Below are positions 17,510 through 26,975 of a stretch of 48,847 nt of DNA, piece by piece. Position 1 is the stretch's first letter, and each line of letters starts with the position of its first letter. The notes below the pieces were generated by a model. It worked only from the letters and a program-made list of their open reading frames with translations. It ran no database searches and was not told the DNA's origin. The stretch covers positions 1-48,847 of the forward strand of contig JAHBTM010000013.1 in assembly GCA_019638635.1 (NCBI GenBank), given 5' to 3'. Origin of the DNA: Ferruginibacter sp. Lineage in GTDB: Bacteria > Bacteroidota > Bacteroidia > Chitinophagales > Chitinophagaceae. The position numbers and the translations under genes were made by a program.

Positions 17510-18643
17510 CTATGATTGGGCATTGGCGGTCTTTTTTATACACTGAAACAATAAATCGGCAGTTCGCTGCCAGGTAAATTGTTGCTTTTGAATGCTGCCC
17601 AAGGCAATCAATCGCTTTCGCAGGCCTTCATCCTGCTGTATGGTTTGCATGGCGGCGGCAATATCTTCCGGATGAAATGGGTCAACCAACAGGGCGGCAT
17701 CACCGGCCACTTCGGGCATTGAGGTGGTATTGCTGCAAATCACCGGTACTTCAGATTGAAATGCTTCCACAATGGGCAAACCAAAACCTTCGAATGTGGG
17801 CACAAAGGTTAAGGCCAGTGCCGAACCAAGTAAACATTTGAGTGTATCATCCGATACTCGTCCGGTAAAAACAACATCTTGTGCATACGGATGCGAACGC
17901 ATGACTGCCTGTATACTGGCATCATCCCAGAGGATGTGTCCGCTCAATACCAGTTTCACCGGTTCATTACTGCGTTCTCTGAACAAGGCATAAGCCTGCA
18001 GGAGGCGCACAATGTTTTTGCGTGGATGCATGGATCCCACAAAGAAAAAATACGGAGCACCATGCGTATAGTTATTCCGTGTTTCCTGAATTACATCAGG
18101 CTGTAACGGCTGAAACTTTGCCTTGATACCGCAGGATACATTATCAATTTTATCTGCATCTACACCATACCATTGTACAATATCCTGTTTGCTATAAGTG
18201 GAAATGGTGGCGATGCGTGTAGCTTTGCGGGCGAAGCGCTTAAAAAACGTGCGGTAATACCAACGGTTTTTAAGGGTGTGGTCTTTGGGATAATGCTCAA
18301 AATTCAAATCATAGATAATGGGCAGTTGTTTACACGAGCTGCCTAAACTCAGAAACCCTTCCATTCCCAGGAATACGTCGGGGCGATGCTTTTTTAAGAA
18401 CCTCCTCACCACGGTTTCCATGTACCATACGTACAGGGCCGGATGCCGGTATGGCGGGAGTTTGCGGTAAATGATTACATTGGGAAAATCGAAATAGGGT
18501 TCATTGAAATTTTTATCGCACAGCAACAGAAATTCCACTTCGGGATGCGATACCATCATGCGTTGCAGGGTTTCAACTGTAAAGTTTCCGATACCATCCA
18601 GTTGTTTATTCCTAAGTACCCAGCAATTCACTACAATACGCAT
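17510..18643 (-). CDS. GT4-family glycosyltransferase
   Basis: A GT-B fold retaining glycosyltransferase using a nucleotide sugar, probably building surface glycan. The 377-residue protein has a Glycos_transf_1 C-terminal half with FFVGSMHPRKNIVRLLQAY (the linker and start of the donor domain) and the donor-site motif EGFGLPIVEAF with its conserved Glu pair, followed by VPVICSNTTSMPEVAGDAA. There is no membrane segment. Donor and acceptor are unknown. It is divergent from gmd, which may supply a GDP-deoxymannose-derived donor; that link rests only on adjacency. Confidence 0.9.
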   Translation of the reverse strand: MRIVVNCWVLRNKQLDGIGNFTVETLQRMMVSHPEVEFLLLCDKNFNEPYFDFPNVIIYRKLPPYRHPALYVWYMETVVRRFLKKHRPDVFLGMEGFLSLGSSCKQLPIIYDLNFEHYPKDHTLKNRWYYRTFFKRFARKATRIATISTYSKQDIVQWYGVDADKIDNVSCGIKAKFQPLQPDVIQETRNNYTHGAPYFFFVGSMHPRKNIVRLLQAYALFRERSNEPVKLVLSGHILWDDASIQAVMRSHPYAQDVVFTGRVSDDTLKCLLGSALALTFVPTFEGFGLPIVEAFQSEVPVICSNTTSMPEVAGDAALLVDPFHPEDIAAAMQTIQQDEGLRKRLIALGSIQKQQFTWQRTADLLFQCIKKTANAQS

Positions 18644-18709
18644 GTACGTTTATTTTTAATTACACAATTGGTCACGCATTTTAGTGAGAGGCTTGATGCG
18701 ATATTTGTG

Positions 18710-18717
18710 TAGATTTG
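18710..18717 (+). promoter_or_regulatory. -7 promoter box for gmd
   Basis: TAGATTTG is an exact TAnnTTTG match 27 bases before the gmd ATG, inside the 101-base divergent region shared with the GT4 gene. Confidence 0.5.
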
Positions 18718-18744
18718 CGAAATTAATTAAAACACACAGAACGG

Positions 18745-19833
18745 ATGAAAGTTGCTTTGATTACCGGTATTACAGGACAGGATGGCGCGTATTTAACGGA
18801 ATTATTATTAGAAAAAGGATACATAGTACATGGCATGCGGCGTAGAAGTTCGATGTTGAACACCGCGCGTATCGACCACCTCATCTTCAACCATAAATAT
18901 GCAGGCCGGTTATTTCTCCATTATGGAGATTTAACAGACGGCAGCAACATTTTGCGCATCGTACAGCAAACACAACCCGATGAAATTTATAACCTGGCGG
19001 CGCAGAGTCATGTGCAGGTGAGTTTTGAAACTCCGCAATATACGGCTACGGCAGATGCCACCGGTGTATTGTTATTTCTCGAAGCCATCCGCATCCTTAA
19101 GCTGGAAAAGAAAACGAAATTCTATCAGGCCTCCACATCTGAATTATATGGAAAGGTGCAGGAAATACCGCAGAAAGAAACCACTCCTTTCTATCCGCGC
19201 TCTCCGTATGGTGTGGCCAAGTTATACGGTTACTGGATTACGGTAAATTACCGTGAAGCGTACAACATCTTTGCTGTGAACGGCATTTTATTCAATCATG
19301 AAAGTCCGATCCGTGGAGAAGGTTTCGTTACCCGTAAAGTAACCATCAGCACAGCGCGGGTTGCATTAGGCAAAGTAGATAAGATTTTATTAGGAAACCT
19401 GGATGCACAGCGCGACTGGGGCCATGCGCGGGATTATGTGGAAGGCATGTGGCGCATCATGCAACACGATGTTCCCGAAGATTTTGTACTGGCCACCGGA
19501 ATCACCACCAGTGTGCGGGATATGGTTCGGATGTGTTTTGAGGAAGTAGGCATTGACATCGAATATACAGGCGAAGGAATAGATGAAAAGGGATATGTGG
19601 TACGTTGCAACCACCCCGACTACCAATTGCCTGCAGGAAAAGTAATACTTGAAATAGACCCCAAATATTTCCGGCCGGCTGAAGTAGATTTATTGGTGGG
19701 AGATGCCAGTAAAGCCAAACAGTTACTGGGCTGGGAACCCCAAACTACGTTCCGTGAGTTGATTCGCGAAATGATGGCGAGTGATTTAGCGATTGAAAAG
19801 CAAAGTCATTTGCTGGACAATCTTAAAGGCTAA
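18745..19833 (+). CDS. gmd: GDP-mannose 4,6-dehydratase
   Basis: It converts GDP-D-mannose to GDP-4-keto-6-deoxymannose, the branch point to GDP-fucose, GDP-rhamnose and related sugars. At 362 residues it has the family's full length. The Rossmann motif [11 protein letters not shown] is at the N-terminus, then [15 protein letters not shown], the catalytic Thr/Ser and Glu in ASTSELYGK, and the YxxxK pair in [29 protein letters not shown] is also diagnostic. No fucose synthase or reductase follows, so the second step must be encoded elsewhere. The last 48 bases overlap the convergent GT2 gene. Confidence 0.97.
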   Translation: MKVALITGITGQDGAYLTELLLEKGYIVHGMRRRSSMLNTARIDHLIFNHKYAGRLFLHYGDLTDGSNILRIVQQTQPDEIYNLAAQSHVQVSFETPQYTATADATGVLLFLEAIRILKLEKKTKFYQASTSELYGKVQEIPQKETTPFYPRSPYGVAKLYGYWITVNYREAYNIFAVNGILFNHESPIRGEGFVTRKVTISTARVALGKVDKILLGNLDAQRDWGHARDYVEGMWRIMQHDVPEDFVLATGITTSVRDMVRMCFEEVGIDIEYTGEGIDEKGYVVRCNHPDYQLPAGKVILEIDPKYFRPAEVDLLVGDASKAKQLLGWEPQTTFRELIREMMASDLAIEKQSHLLDNLKG

Positions 19834-20787
19834 CCGGAACAATCCGTTCATATCAAACCAAACAGCTAAGCGTACACGCCATTTTTTATCAGCATGAAAT
19901 GGCTGATCCGGCAACAACGCAGTAGCCAACTCCCGGCAATGTTCTATAAACTGTTTTACGTTTATCCGTCGCCGTGATACAGGTGTTTTCAATATGCGGT
20001 GAGAGAGGCTTTCACAAAAATACTCCATGTACTTCATACCGTTTATGTGAAACACCCGCCGTACGGCTTCATTCGTTTGCATGTATGACTGCAGGAAACG
20101 CAGGTACAGGAAATACGCCTGCTGGTAATCTTCTCCGTTGGTAACGCGAGATACACTTTGGTGCAGGCGGTATTGAAAACAGGTTTCAGGTGTAACTGCC
20201 AGGTAAGACATACCACACAATCGCATCCACAATTCATAATCGGCAAAAATGAGGTTGGGATAATGCATGGGAATACCGCCCAGCCTGTTGTAATCGGCAC
20301 TGCGCATCATGTAGCCGGTGCCCATACTGTCAAGGGTTTGTGTCAGTTGTCCGTTTAAAAATGCATCCACTTTCAATGATGGTTCCATAGGCTGGCACCC
20401 CCTCACCTTCTTTCCCTGCGCGTTGATATAATCGAAATGTGCCTGATAGAGCGACGCATAGGGATGCTGTTCAATCAACCGGTTCATGGTTTCGAGGTAA
20501 TGCGGGAGGAGGAGGTCGTCGTGGCCAATTAAAGTAATGAACTCGCCTTTAACGAGGTTTAAAATCCTGCCCCAGTTCCCACAAATATCCATTGACACAA
20601 CAGACGGGAAAACTTGTATTTTAGGATGGTTTAAACTGAGTGCCCATTCCTTTGATCCATCTGAACTACAATTGTCGAGGATTAAAAGATTAAAGTCGGT
20701 GTATGTCTGCCTCAATACGCTTTCTACACATTGCTTGAAATATTCACCTCCATTCCGAACGGGCAATATGATAGAAAATCTTGGCAT
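19786..20787 (-). CDS. GT2-family glycosyltransferase
   Basis: An inverting GT-A enzyme, last gene of the minus-strand glycan operon. The 333-residue protein opens with [20 protein letters not shown] and [12 protein letters not shown], then [13 protein letters not shown] carrying the DxD-type metal and nucleotide site. The tail is basic and helical. It is seven bases downstream of the next GT2 gene. Its C-terminal 16 codons overlap the end of gmd on the other strand. If that overlap is an artefact the protein would be shorter, but no earlier stop exists. Confidence 0.9.
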   Translation of the reverse strand: MPRFSIILPVRNGGEYFKQCVESVLRQTYTDFNLLILDNCSSDGSKEWALSLNHPKIQVFPSVVSMDICGNWGRILNLVKGEFITLIGHDDLLLPHYLETMNRLIEQHPYASLYQAHFDYINAQGKKVRGCQPMEPSLKVDAFLNGQLTQTLDSMGTGYMMRSADYNRLGGIPMHYPNLIFADYELWMRLCGMSYLAVTPETCFQYRLHQSVSRVTNGEDYQQAYFLYLRFLQSYMQTNEAVRRVFHINGMKYMEYFCESLSHRILKTPVSRRRINVKQFIEHCRELATALLPDQPFHADKKWRVRLAVWFDMNGLFRLAFKIVQQMTLLFNR

Positions 20788-20794
20788 ATGCAGG

Positions 20795-21751
20795 TTAAGC
20801 TTTTATCAGATATTTTTTTAGAGTAAAAATTAAATACTTTCTATAAAATCTCCACTTTGCTTTTCGCATGAATTTAAATGAAAATACTTCTTTCCTAAAG
20901 ACTTCTAACTCTTCAAGTTTTTTTACATTATCGTTCTTGAAATAGAACTTCTTTAAATCGAAGTAGGAGACAATAAACCATATTGATAAATGTTTTATAA
21001 CCGCTTGGTTTGCATTTTGATTAAGGTTCGATTCTTTAATAAAACTTGTCATCAGGTTGTAAAACTGTTCGCAACCTATCACATAAAAGTTGAAATTAAA
21101 TTTCGAAAAATTGTCATTGTGCTTTACAATATGGCTGAACATTTTATTACAAACTACCATACCGTTAACACTTCCCGCCATAGCTATCAATGCGTGATCA
21201 GCAAGATGAGGACTGCCGTAATCCGGCATGCCTCCGAGTCTCAATACAACCTCCCTTTTTATAATACAACTTGACCACAAAATAGAAGTAGTCTTTTTCA
21301 TATTTAAAATCTCTTCAAACACATCATCCCTATGAATCACTTCTACCTGATTGGGACTTTTTTTTGCTCTTAAAAATCCTGCATATACTGAATAAGAAGG
21401 ATGTAGTAAAACCAATTTTCGCATTTCTGCAAGAAAATCAGATACAACCGGATCATCATCCGTAATCATCACTACAAATTCACCACGGGCGCGTTGAAGG
21501 CTCCGGTTAAAGCTTTTGACCATTCCGAGATTGACTTCATTGACAGCATATCGAATTCTTGAATCGTTGAATTCATTTATCATAGTAGCCAATTCAGATT
21601 CAGGATCATTATCTGATATTACAATTTCAAAATCACTAAATGTTTGTTGAAGTATAACCTGTATTTGCTCCCGAAGCAAAGCAGGTCGCTTGTATGTACT
21701 CATACAAAAGCTGACCCAGGGTGATTGATTCTTCTGACTTAAATCGGTCAT
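20795..21751 (-). CDS. GT2-family glycosyltransferase
   Basis: A 318-residue GT-A transferase with WVSFCMSTYKRPALLREQI, FEIVISDNDPES and MITDDDPVVSDF, the DDD being the metal-binding site. The C-terminal third is lysine- and phenylalanine-rich and notably AT-rich compared with the housekeeping genes on either side of the island, which suggests the operon was acquired or evolves quickly. Its start overlaps the stop of the CmcI-like gene by four bases, so the two are translationally coupled. Confidence 0.9.
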   Translation of the reverse strand: MTDLSQKNQSPWVSFCMSTYKRPALLREQIQVILQQTFSDFEIVISDNDPESELATMINEFNDSRIRYAVNEVNLGMVKSFNRSLQRARGEFVVMITDDDPVVSDFLAEMRKLVLLHPSYSVYAGFLRAKKSPNQVEVIHRDDVFEEILNMKKTTSILWSSCIIKREVVLRLGGMPDYGSPHLADHALIAMAGSVNGMVVCNKMFSHIVKHNDNFSKFNFNFYVIGCEQFYNLMTSFIKESNLNQNANQAVIKHLSIWFIVSYFDLKKFYFKNDNVKKLEELEVFRKEVFSFKFMRKAKWRFYRKYLIFTLKKYLIKA

Positions 21752-22479
21752 TTAATTTTTTTCAGGTAGCCTTCTGGCGCTACACTAATCAACAATTTGT
21801 TATCTATCTCCGTATCTACAACGAAAGCATCGTTTCCTTTCAGGAATTCCCGAACAGCCGTTTTAGGGTTATCTCCTTGTTTCCAGGGGCGGCCGGGCAA
21901 ATAATTATCTGGCAAATCTTCCACAATGGTATCAAAACAAACCAAATATGACCCTTTGGTAACAAGTGGACTATACGCCTTCAATTCCTTCAATACATGT
22001 TCATGGGTATGGTTAGAATCTAAACTAACCATTACAGTTTGATACTGTTTAGCGATATCTGACACTTGTTGTATGGTATCCGGAGATACAGAAGACCCTT
22101 CGATCATTTCAATTCTCTTGAACATGGGATGCTTTTCAATTTCAGCCCTGTTATGAGAACGAATATCAATATCAATTCCCAACACTTTACCCTTACCCAT
22201 CAATTCGAGGATAGAGGCATAGTATATCAATGAGCCCCCATGTGCAATTCCCGTTTCAATAATTAAATCGGGCTGTACACGCCAAATAATTTCCTGCATG
22301 GCAATCATATCCTGAGGATATTGTATAATGGGACGACCCATCCATGTAAAATTATATGAATACTGTGCTGAGTTAGATGCTACATTGAAATCTTTAGCCG
22401 CTTTAACCATTGAAGCGTTCTGAGCATTAGCAGAAATGCGTTGTTTACATTCTTCTTTAAACTGTTCTACCGGATTCAT
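21748..22479 (-). CDS. CmcI/cephalosporin-hydroxylase-like SAM-fold protein
   Basis: The 243-residue protein belongs to the family named after CmcI, whose members have a SAM-dependent methyltransferase fold and often occur in sugar and rhamnosyl O-methylation clusters. The SAM region is visible as LIIETGIAHGGSLIYYAS and VLGIDIDIRSHNR, followed by IEMIEGSSVSPD and VMVSLDSNHTHEHVL with the conserved Asp/His metal-binding region. In this operon O-methylation of a deoxysugar is a reasonable inference, not shown. It overlaps the reductase gene by 23 bases and the GT2 gene by four. Confidence 0.82.
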   Translation of the reverse strand: MNPVEQFKEECKQRISANAQNASMVKAAKDFNVASNSAQYSYNFTWMGRPIIQYPQDMIAMQEIIWRVQPDLIIETGIAHGGSLIYYASILELMGKGKVLGIDIDIRSHNRAEIEKHPMFKRIEMIEGSSVSPDTIQQVSDIAKQYQTVMVSLDSNHTHEHVLKELKAYSPLVTKGSYLVCFDTIVEDLPDNYLPGRPWKQGDNPKTAVREFLKGNDAFVVDTEIDNKLLISVAPEGYLKKIK

Positions 22480-23332
22480 GCTGATTAATTATTGTATTTA
22501 ATTTTTTTGTACTTCCCCAAAAAGACATTGGTTCATAATCCGGATAAGGATACACCCCAAGTTCAAGCCGGATTGTACAGTTTTTGCTTTTTAAATATTC
22601 TTCCACAAACTCCTTTACTGTAACGGGTTTCCCACTACAACAGTTAAAACACCCAGAAATATGCTCAATCAATGCGAAACGCACTATATACTCGGCCATC
22701 GTTTCAACAGGAAGAAAATCCCGTACTTGTTCCCCGCCACTCATTGGAAAAGATGCCTTCCCTTCATTTATCGCATTTTTTAGTTGTGGAATCAATGAGC
22801 CTTCATATTGCCCATCCCCCCACATATAAAACAAACGTAGCCATTTTAGATTAAACCTGTATTGCACGGATAATTCCCTGATTGCTTCATACAGTTTATG
22901 TTTTGCAACTGCATACGATAAAGTGGGTTGCACCAAAATACTTTCATCCAACTCTCCTTCTAACATACCATACTCCAGACACGTTCCTGTAACTACCAAA
23001 TCTTTTAACCCATTACTGATCATATTGACGAGAAACGAAAGATGCCTCGGCAAGTTTTCTTTTATATGAAAATCAGACTTAAAATTGGGTAACCCTTCCC
23101 ATGCGAGGTGTATAAGTGTATCAGGCTTTTGAAAATATTCAAAGTAATTCAACGTTGTTTTGGGGGTATCTAAATCAAAAAATTTGTATTCCAAATCTGC
23201 GTTACCAAACACATGTTTTGCCTTCTCAATATTTCGTACGGCAATCACCACATGACAATCTGCTTGTATCAGTTGTTTAACCACATGTTGACCAATAAAC
23301 CCGGTAGCTCCTGTTACTAATACCCTTTTCAT
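22457..23332 (-). CDS. NAD-dependent epimerase/dehydratase family sugar reductase
   Basis: A short-chain extended Rossmann enzyme of 291 residues, with VTGATGFIGQHVVKQL at the N-terminus, TGTCLEYGM with the active-site Thr/Ser region, and the catalytic Tyr-Lys in SYAVAKHKLYEAI. Given the pathway it most likely reduces the 4-keto group of the CDP-linked sugar, the job such enzymes do after a C-methyltransferase. 4-epimerase activity is the alternative. Its ATG overlaps the final base of the methyltransferase stop, so expression is coupled. Confidence 0.88.
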   Translation of the reverse strand: MKRVLVTGATGFIGQHVVKQLIQADCHVVIAVRNIEKAKHVFGNADLEYKFFDLDTPKTTLNYFEYFQKPDTLIHLAWEGLPNFKSDFHIKENLPRHLSFLVNMISNGLKDLVVTGTCLEYGMLEGELDESILVQPTLSYAVAKHKLYEAIRELSVQYRFNLKWLRLFYMWGDGQYEGSLIPQLKNAINEGKASFPMSGGEQVRDFLPVETMAEYIVRFALIEHISGCFNCCSGKPVTVKEFVEEYLKSKNCTIRLELGVYPYPDYEPMSFWGSTKKLNTIINQHESGRTV

Positions 23333-24558
23333 TATTCAATGATACTAACTTCTGGAATAGGCAATACGAATTTTCCGCCCCATTCCCTGATGTAAGACAA
23401 CTGAGTTGTAAGCTCAGATTTCAGATTCCATGGGAATAGTATGACAAAATCAGGCTTTTCAACCCGAATAGAATCTTCACTCACCACAGGTATGTGGCTT
23501 GCCGGCAAAAACTTGCCTTGCTTATTGGGATTTGCATCTACTACAAAATCTATCAAATCATTCTTCACTCCACAGTAATTCAATAAGGTATTTCCTTTTG
23601 CAGCTGCTCCATACCCAACCACCTTCTTTCCTGCTCTTTTTTGGGATAATAAAAAATCCAGGAAGTCGCATTTTATTCGGAATGCTTTCTTCTGAAAACC
23701 TTCATAATAACTTATGGATAAAACGCCTGTGTCTTTTTCTTTTTGTAACATGCTGTGCACATTACTATGCACCGGGTGAGCACTGTTATTGTGTGATGCA
23801 TATATTCGGAGTGAACCTCCATGGGTTGGCAGTTCCTCAACATCTATCATCTTCAGTCCTTTGGATTCGAATATTTTTTGGACGGTGGTAAATGACAAAT
23901 ACGAAAAATGTTCATGATAAATGGTATCAAACTGATTGTTTTGTATAAGCTGGAGGAGGTGAGGAAATTCCATTGTTATTACTCCTTCGGGCTTTAACAC
24001 AATCTGCATTCCTCCAACAAAATCAAGAATATCCGGAACATGTGCCAATACATTGTTGCCCAATAAAACGTCCGCAAATCTTCCTTCTTCAGCCAGCTGG
24101 TGGGCCAGTGATTCACCAAAAAAATCAACTATGGTCTCGATTCCTTTTTCTTTTGCCACCTGTGCCGTATTGCTGGTGGGCTCAATACCTAAAACCGGGA
24201 TATTACTTTCCTTAAAATACTGCAGTAAATATCCATCGTTACTGGCCAATTCTACAACCAGTGAGTTTTCGTTTAAACCAAAACGGGACTGCATCATGGA
24301 AGTGTAAACCTTGGCATGATTCAACCAACTTTTGCTGAAAGACGAAAAGTAAACATATTCCTCATTAAAAATGGCATCTGATTTCGTATACTCATCTACC
24401 TGCACCAAAAAACACGATGTGCATACAAATACTTTCAATGGGTAAAAGGTTTCAGGCAAATCCAACTGCTCTTTCTTTAAAAAGGAATTAGATGCGGGTG
24501 AATTCACCAGATCTATGAACACATGGTTCGCCTCGCTTTTACAAAATCTGCATTTCAT
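23332..24558 (-). CDS. Zinc-containing sugar C-methyltransferase (TylC3/TcaB9-like)
   Basis: Members methylate C3 of an NDP-4-keto-6-deoxysugar. The 408-residue protein has the three expected parts. An N-terminal zinc finger uses Cys3, Cys6, Cys46 and Cys49 (KCRFC, VCTSC). The central SAM domain has VVELASNDGYLLQYF and GIEPTSNTAQVA, with TIYHEHFSYLS holding the catalytic Tyr/His/Glu cluster. The C-terminal Methyltransf_14 domain has VGYGAAAKGNTLLNYCGV. It sits between the 3,5-epimerase and the reductase. Substrate as CDP-4-keto-6-deoxyhexose is an inference from the operon. Confidence 0.9.
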   Translation of the reverse strand: MKCRFCKSEANHVFIDLVNSPASNSFLKKEQLDLPETFYPLKVFVCTSCFLVQVDEYTKSDAIFNEEYVYFSSFSKSWLNHAKVYTSMMQSRFGLNENSLVVELASNDGYLLQYFKESNIPVLGIEPTSNTAQVAKEKGIETIVDFFGESLAHQLAEEGRFADVLLGNNVLAHVPDILDFVGGMQIVLKPEGVITMEFPHLLQLIQNNQFDTIYHEHFSYLSFTTVQKIFESKGLKMIDVEELPTHGGSLRIYASHNNSAHPVHSNVHSMLQKEKDTGVLSISYYEGFQKKAFRIKCDFLDFLLSQKRAGKKVVGYGAAAKGNTLLNYCGVKNDLIDFVVDANPNKQGKFLPASHIPVVSEDSIRVEKPDFVILFPWNLKSELTTQLSYIREWGGKFVLPIPEVSIIE

Positions 24559-25106
24559 TCAAATCTTGATTTAAAATTTTCATTGATTCTATCAAATGAA
24601 AGGTCTCGTTCAGAAACCTGTGTTACCGCTTCTGGCCAATGTATCTCAATCGCAGGGTCATTATACAGCAATCCACCTTCTGATTGAGGAGTGTATGGCG
24701 CGGTGTGGAGATAAATCAGTTCGGTATTTTCACTCAGCGTTTGAAAGCCGTGCGCGAAACCTTCAGGTATATACATCATCTTTTTATTGATAGCGCTCAG
24801 TTCTACACCCACCCATTTCAGAAATGTGGGAGATGACCTTCTCAAATCAACCGCTACATCAAAAACACTACCTTGTACACATCGTACCAATTTAATCTCT
24901 GCTTGTGGTGGAAATTGAAAATGCAAACCACGTACAATACCTTTTTGTGCAGAATTGGAATGGTTCATTTGCACCCATTCTTTTTCATGCCCAATTTGTT
25001 TAAATAATTCTTTACAATAAGTGCGCATGAACCACCCCCTCTCATCGCCCTTCGGTTCCGGCTGAATAATATAATTCCCTTTTAGTATCGTTTGTTCAAA
25101 AATCAT
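24555..25106 (-). CDS. dTDP-4-dehydrorhamnose 3,5-epimerase-like enzyme
   Basis: A cupin-fold RmlC/RfbC family protein of 183 residues, the usual size. Conserved parts are QMNHSNSAQKGIVRGLHFQ (catalytic His in GLHFQ), KLVRCVQGSVFDVAVDLR, YIPEGFAHGFQTLSE and the tyrosine region LIYLHTAPYTP. There is no rmlA/rmlB pair here; the dehydratase next to it is the CDP-glucose type. Its substrate is therefore probably CDP-4-keto-6-deoxyglucose, epimerised at C3 and/or C5. It overlaps both neighbours by four bases. Confidence 0.9.
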   Translation of the reverse strand: MIFEQTILKGNYIIQPEPKGDERGWFMRTYCKELFKQIGHEKEWVQMNHSNSAQKGIVRGLHFQFPPQAEIKLVRCVQGSVFDVAVDLRRSSPTFLKWVGVELSAINKKMMYIPEGFAHGFQTLSENTELIYLHTAPYTPQSEGGLLYNDPAIEIHWPEAVTQVSERDLSFDRINENFKSRFE

Positions 25107-26188
25107 TGCTGCATATAATTCAGAATTTGAGAACGGGTTAAATCAGCCTGAAGTTTTGAATCAGCAGCATACCATTGCAATGTTTCTTTTATAGCTTTAT
25201 CAGCATTCCATTTAGGAGCCCAGTTCAAAACTTTTTTTGCTTTTTGAATATCCAGTTTCAGGATGCCGGATTCATGAGGTTTATCTTTTGAATCATCCAG
25301 TTCCCAACTACCGGCACCCAGGGTTTGTATAGCATGTTCAACCACTTGACGAACCGTTAAATGATCCATAGCTATCGGACCAAAATTAATTGCTCCGGAA
25401 TAATCCATTCCATCCTCATACAATTTCCCTGCCCATAATAAATATCCTCCCAAAGGTTCCAGGACATGTTGCCATGGACGAATTGAATCAGGATAACGAA
25501 GTTGAACAGATTGATTTTTTTGCAATGCACGAATGATATCAGGTATGAGCCTGTCTTCGCTGTAATCACCCCCACCAATTACATTTCCAGCCCTTGCGGC
25601 GCCTATACCAATACCATGAACTCCATAATTTGAAATTGGAAAAAACGCACGCCGAAAACTTTGCACAACAAGTTCTGTACAGGCTTTACTGGATGAATAG
25701 GGATCAAATCCGCCTAATTGGTCAGTTTCCTTATACAAAACATCCTGCTCCAGGTTTTCATATACCTTATCAGTGGTCACCACAATCACTGAACATTTCA
25801 TTTGGAGCTTAATCAGTGATTCCATCAAATTCGCTGTTCCGGTAACATTCACATCAAATGTTTCAGCGGGAATAGCATAACTTCTTCTCACCAGGGGTTG
25901 TGCAGCAAGATGAAAAATATAATCCGGTTGAAATTTGAGTAACTCATCTTCCAACCTGGATTTGTTTCGTATATCATCTATCACACTATCCATCCTGTTT
26001 GAGAGGTCCAGTATTGAAAAATGATTCGGACTCGTTATGGGTGAGAGTGCATACCCCTTAACGGTTGCGCCTAACATCAGAAGCCATTCCGTTAACCAGG
26101 AACCTTTGAATCCTGTATGTCCGGTTATAAAAACCCGCTTACCTTTATAGTATGCTTCGAATATATTCCTGTTCACCAGGTTTTCCAT
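25103..26188 (-). CDS. rfbG: CDP-glucose 4,6-dehydratase
   Basis: It forms CDP-4-keto-6-deoxyglucose from CDP-glucose. The 361-residue protein has the Rossmann motif FITGHTGFKGSWLTEW, the catalytic VTTDKVYEN segment and YSSSKACTELV with the Tyr-Lys pair. RAGNVIGGGDYSEDRLIPD and RPWQHVLEPLGGYL are characteristic of this subgroup and separate it from RmlB. It overlaps the cytidylyltransferase gene by 16 bases and the epimerase gene by four. There is no RfbH-type dehydrase, so a 3,6-dideoxyhexose route is not supported. Confidence 0.95.
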   Translation of the reverse strand: MENLVNRNIFEAYYKGKRVFITGHTGFKGSWLTEWLLMLGATVKGYALSPITSPNHFSILDLSNRMDSVIDDIRNKSRLEDELLKFQPDYIFHLAAQPLVRRSYAIPAETFDVNVTGTANLMESLIKLQMKCSVIVVTTDKVYENLEQDVLYKETDQLGGFDPYSSSKACTELVVQSFRRAFFPISNYGVHGIGIGAARAGNVIGGGDYSEDRLIPDIIRALQKNQSVQLRYPDSIRPWQHVLEPLGGYLLWAGKLYEDGMDYSGAINFGPIAMDHLTVRQVVEHAIQTLGAGSWELDDSKDKPHESGILKLDIQKAKKVLNWAPKWNADKAIKETLQWYAADSKLQADLTRSQILNYMQQ

Positions 26189-26949
26189 TTAGCGTTTCCA
26201 GATTGCCATAATTGTTCAAGTTCGAGTTTGTCGCGCAGTGCATCCATACATTTCCAGAAACCCATATGCCTGTATGCGACCAATTCACCGTTTGCAGTGA
26301 GTTGTTCGAGAGGATCATCTTCCCACATCATCTGTTGCATGTCACCTGCTAAGTAATTAAATACCTCCGGTTGTAAAACAAAAAAACCTGCATTTATCCA
26401 CTTACCTTCATCTTTTACCTTTTCTCTGAAGTCGGTTACTTGTCCGTTTGGGGCTAAATCCATCCCGCCAAACCTTGCTTCCAATTGAATGGCCGTAACG
26501 GTGGCAATTTTTCCGTGTTGTTTGTGAAAATTTAAAACTTCATTGATGTTCACATCGCTTACACCGTCGCCATAGGTTAACATGAAAGGAGCATTCCCGA
26601 TATAGGGTTGTACCGCTTGAAGTCTGCCTGCTGTTTTAGTGTCTAAACCTGTATCAACCAGTGTTACTTTGAACGCTTCGCTGTTGGTGTTATGGTAGGT
26701 TACATGGTTGTCTTTCAGATTTATCGTTAAATCGGCATTATGCAGGAAATAGTTCATGAAGTATTCCTTGATTACGTAGCCTTTGTAGCCCAGGCAAATA
26801 ATGAAATCATTAAACCCATGTGCACTGTACATTTTCATGATGTGCCAAATAATGGGTTTACCACCTATTTCAACCATGGGTTTAGGTCGTGTTTCTGTTT
26901 CTTCTGTAATCCTTGTGCCTAAGCCTCCTGCAAATATTACCACTTTCAT
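26173..26949 (-). CDS. rfbF: Glucose-1-phosphate cytidylyltransferase
   Basis: It makes CDP-glucose from CTP and glucose-1-phosphate, the committed step of CDP-6-deoxyhexose pathways. The 258-residue protein has the nucleotidyltransferase signature FAGGLGTRITEETETRPKPM, then EIGGKPIIWHIMK and FIICLGYKGYVIKEYF, plus LTYGDGVSDVN with the metal-binding Asp. It is the first gene of the operon, with a -7 box at 26984-26991 giving a leader of roughly 25-30 bases. Confidence 0.96.
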   Translation of the reverse strand: MKVVIFAGGLGTRITEETETRPKPMVEIGGKPIIWHIMKMYSAHGFNDFIICLGYKGYVIKEYFMNYFLHNADLTINLKDNHVTYHNTNSEAFKVTLVDTGLDTKTAGRLQAVQPYIGNAPFMLTYGDGVSDVNINEVLNFHKQHGKIATVTAIQLEARFGGMDLAPNGQVTDFREKVKDEGKWINAGFFVLQPEVFNYLAGDMQQMMWEDDPLEQLTANGELVAYRHMGFWKCMDALRDKLELEQLWQSGNAKWKTW

Positions 26950-26975
26950 TTATGGAAATTTTACCTGAATATCAA

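Noticed and set aside
24555-26949. Assignment as a dTDP-rhamnose (rmlABCD) cluster
   Set aside because: The transferase and dehydratase carry glucose-1-phosphate cytidylyltransferase and CDP-glucose dehydratase signatures, and no rmlA, rmlB or rmlD is present.
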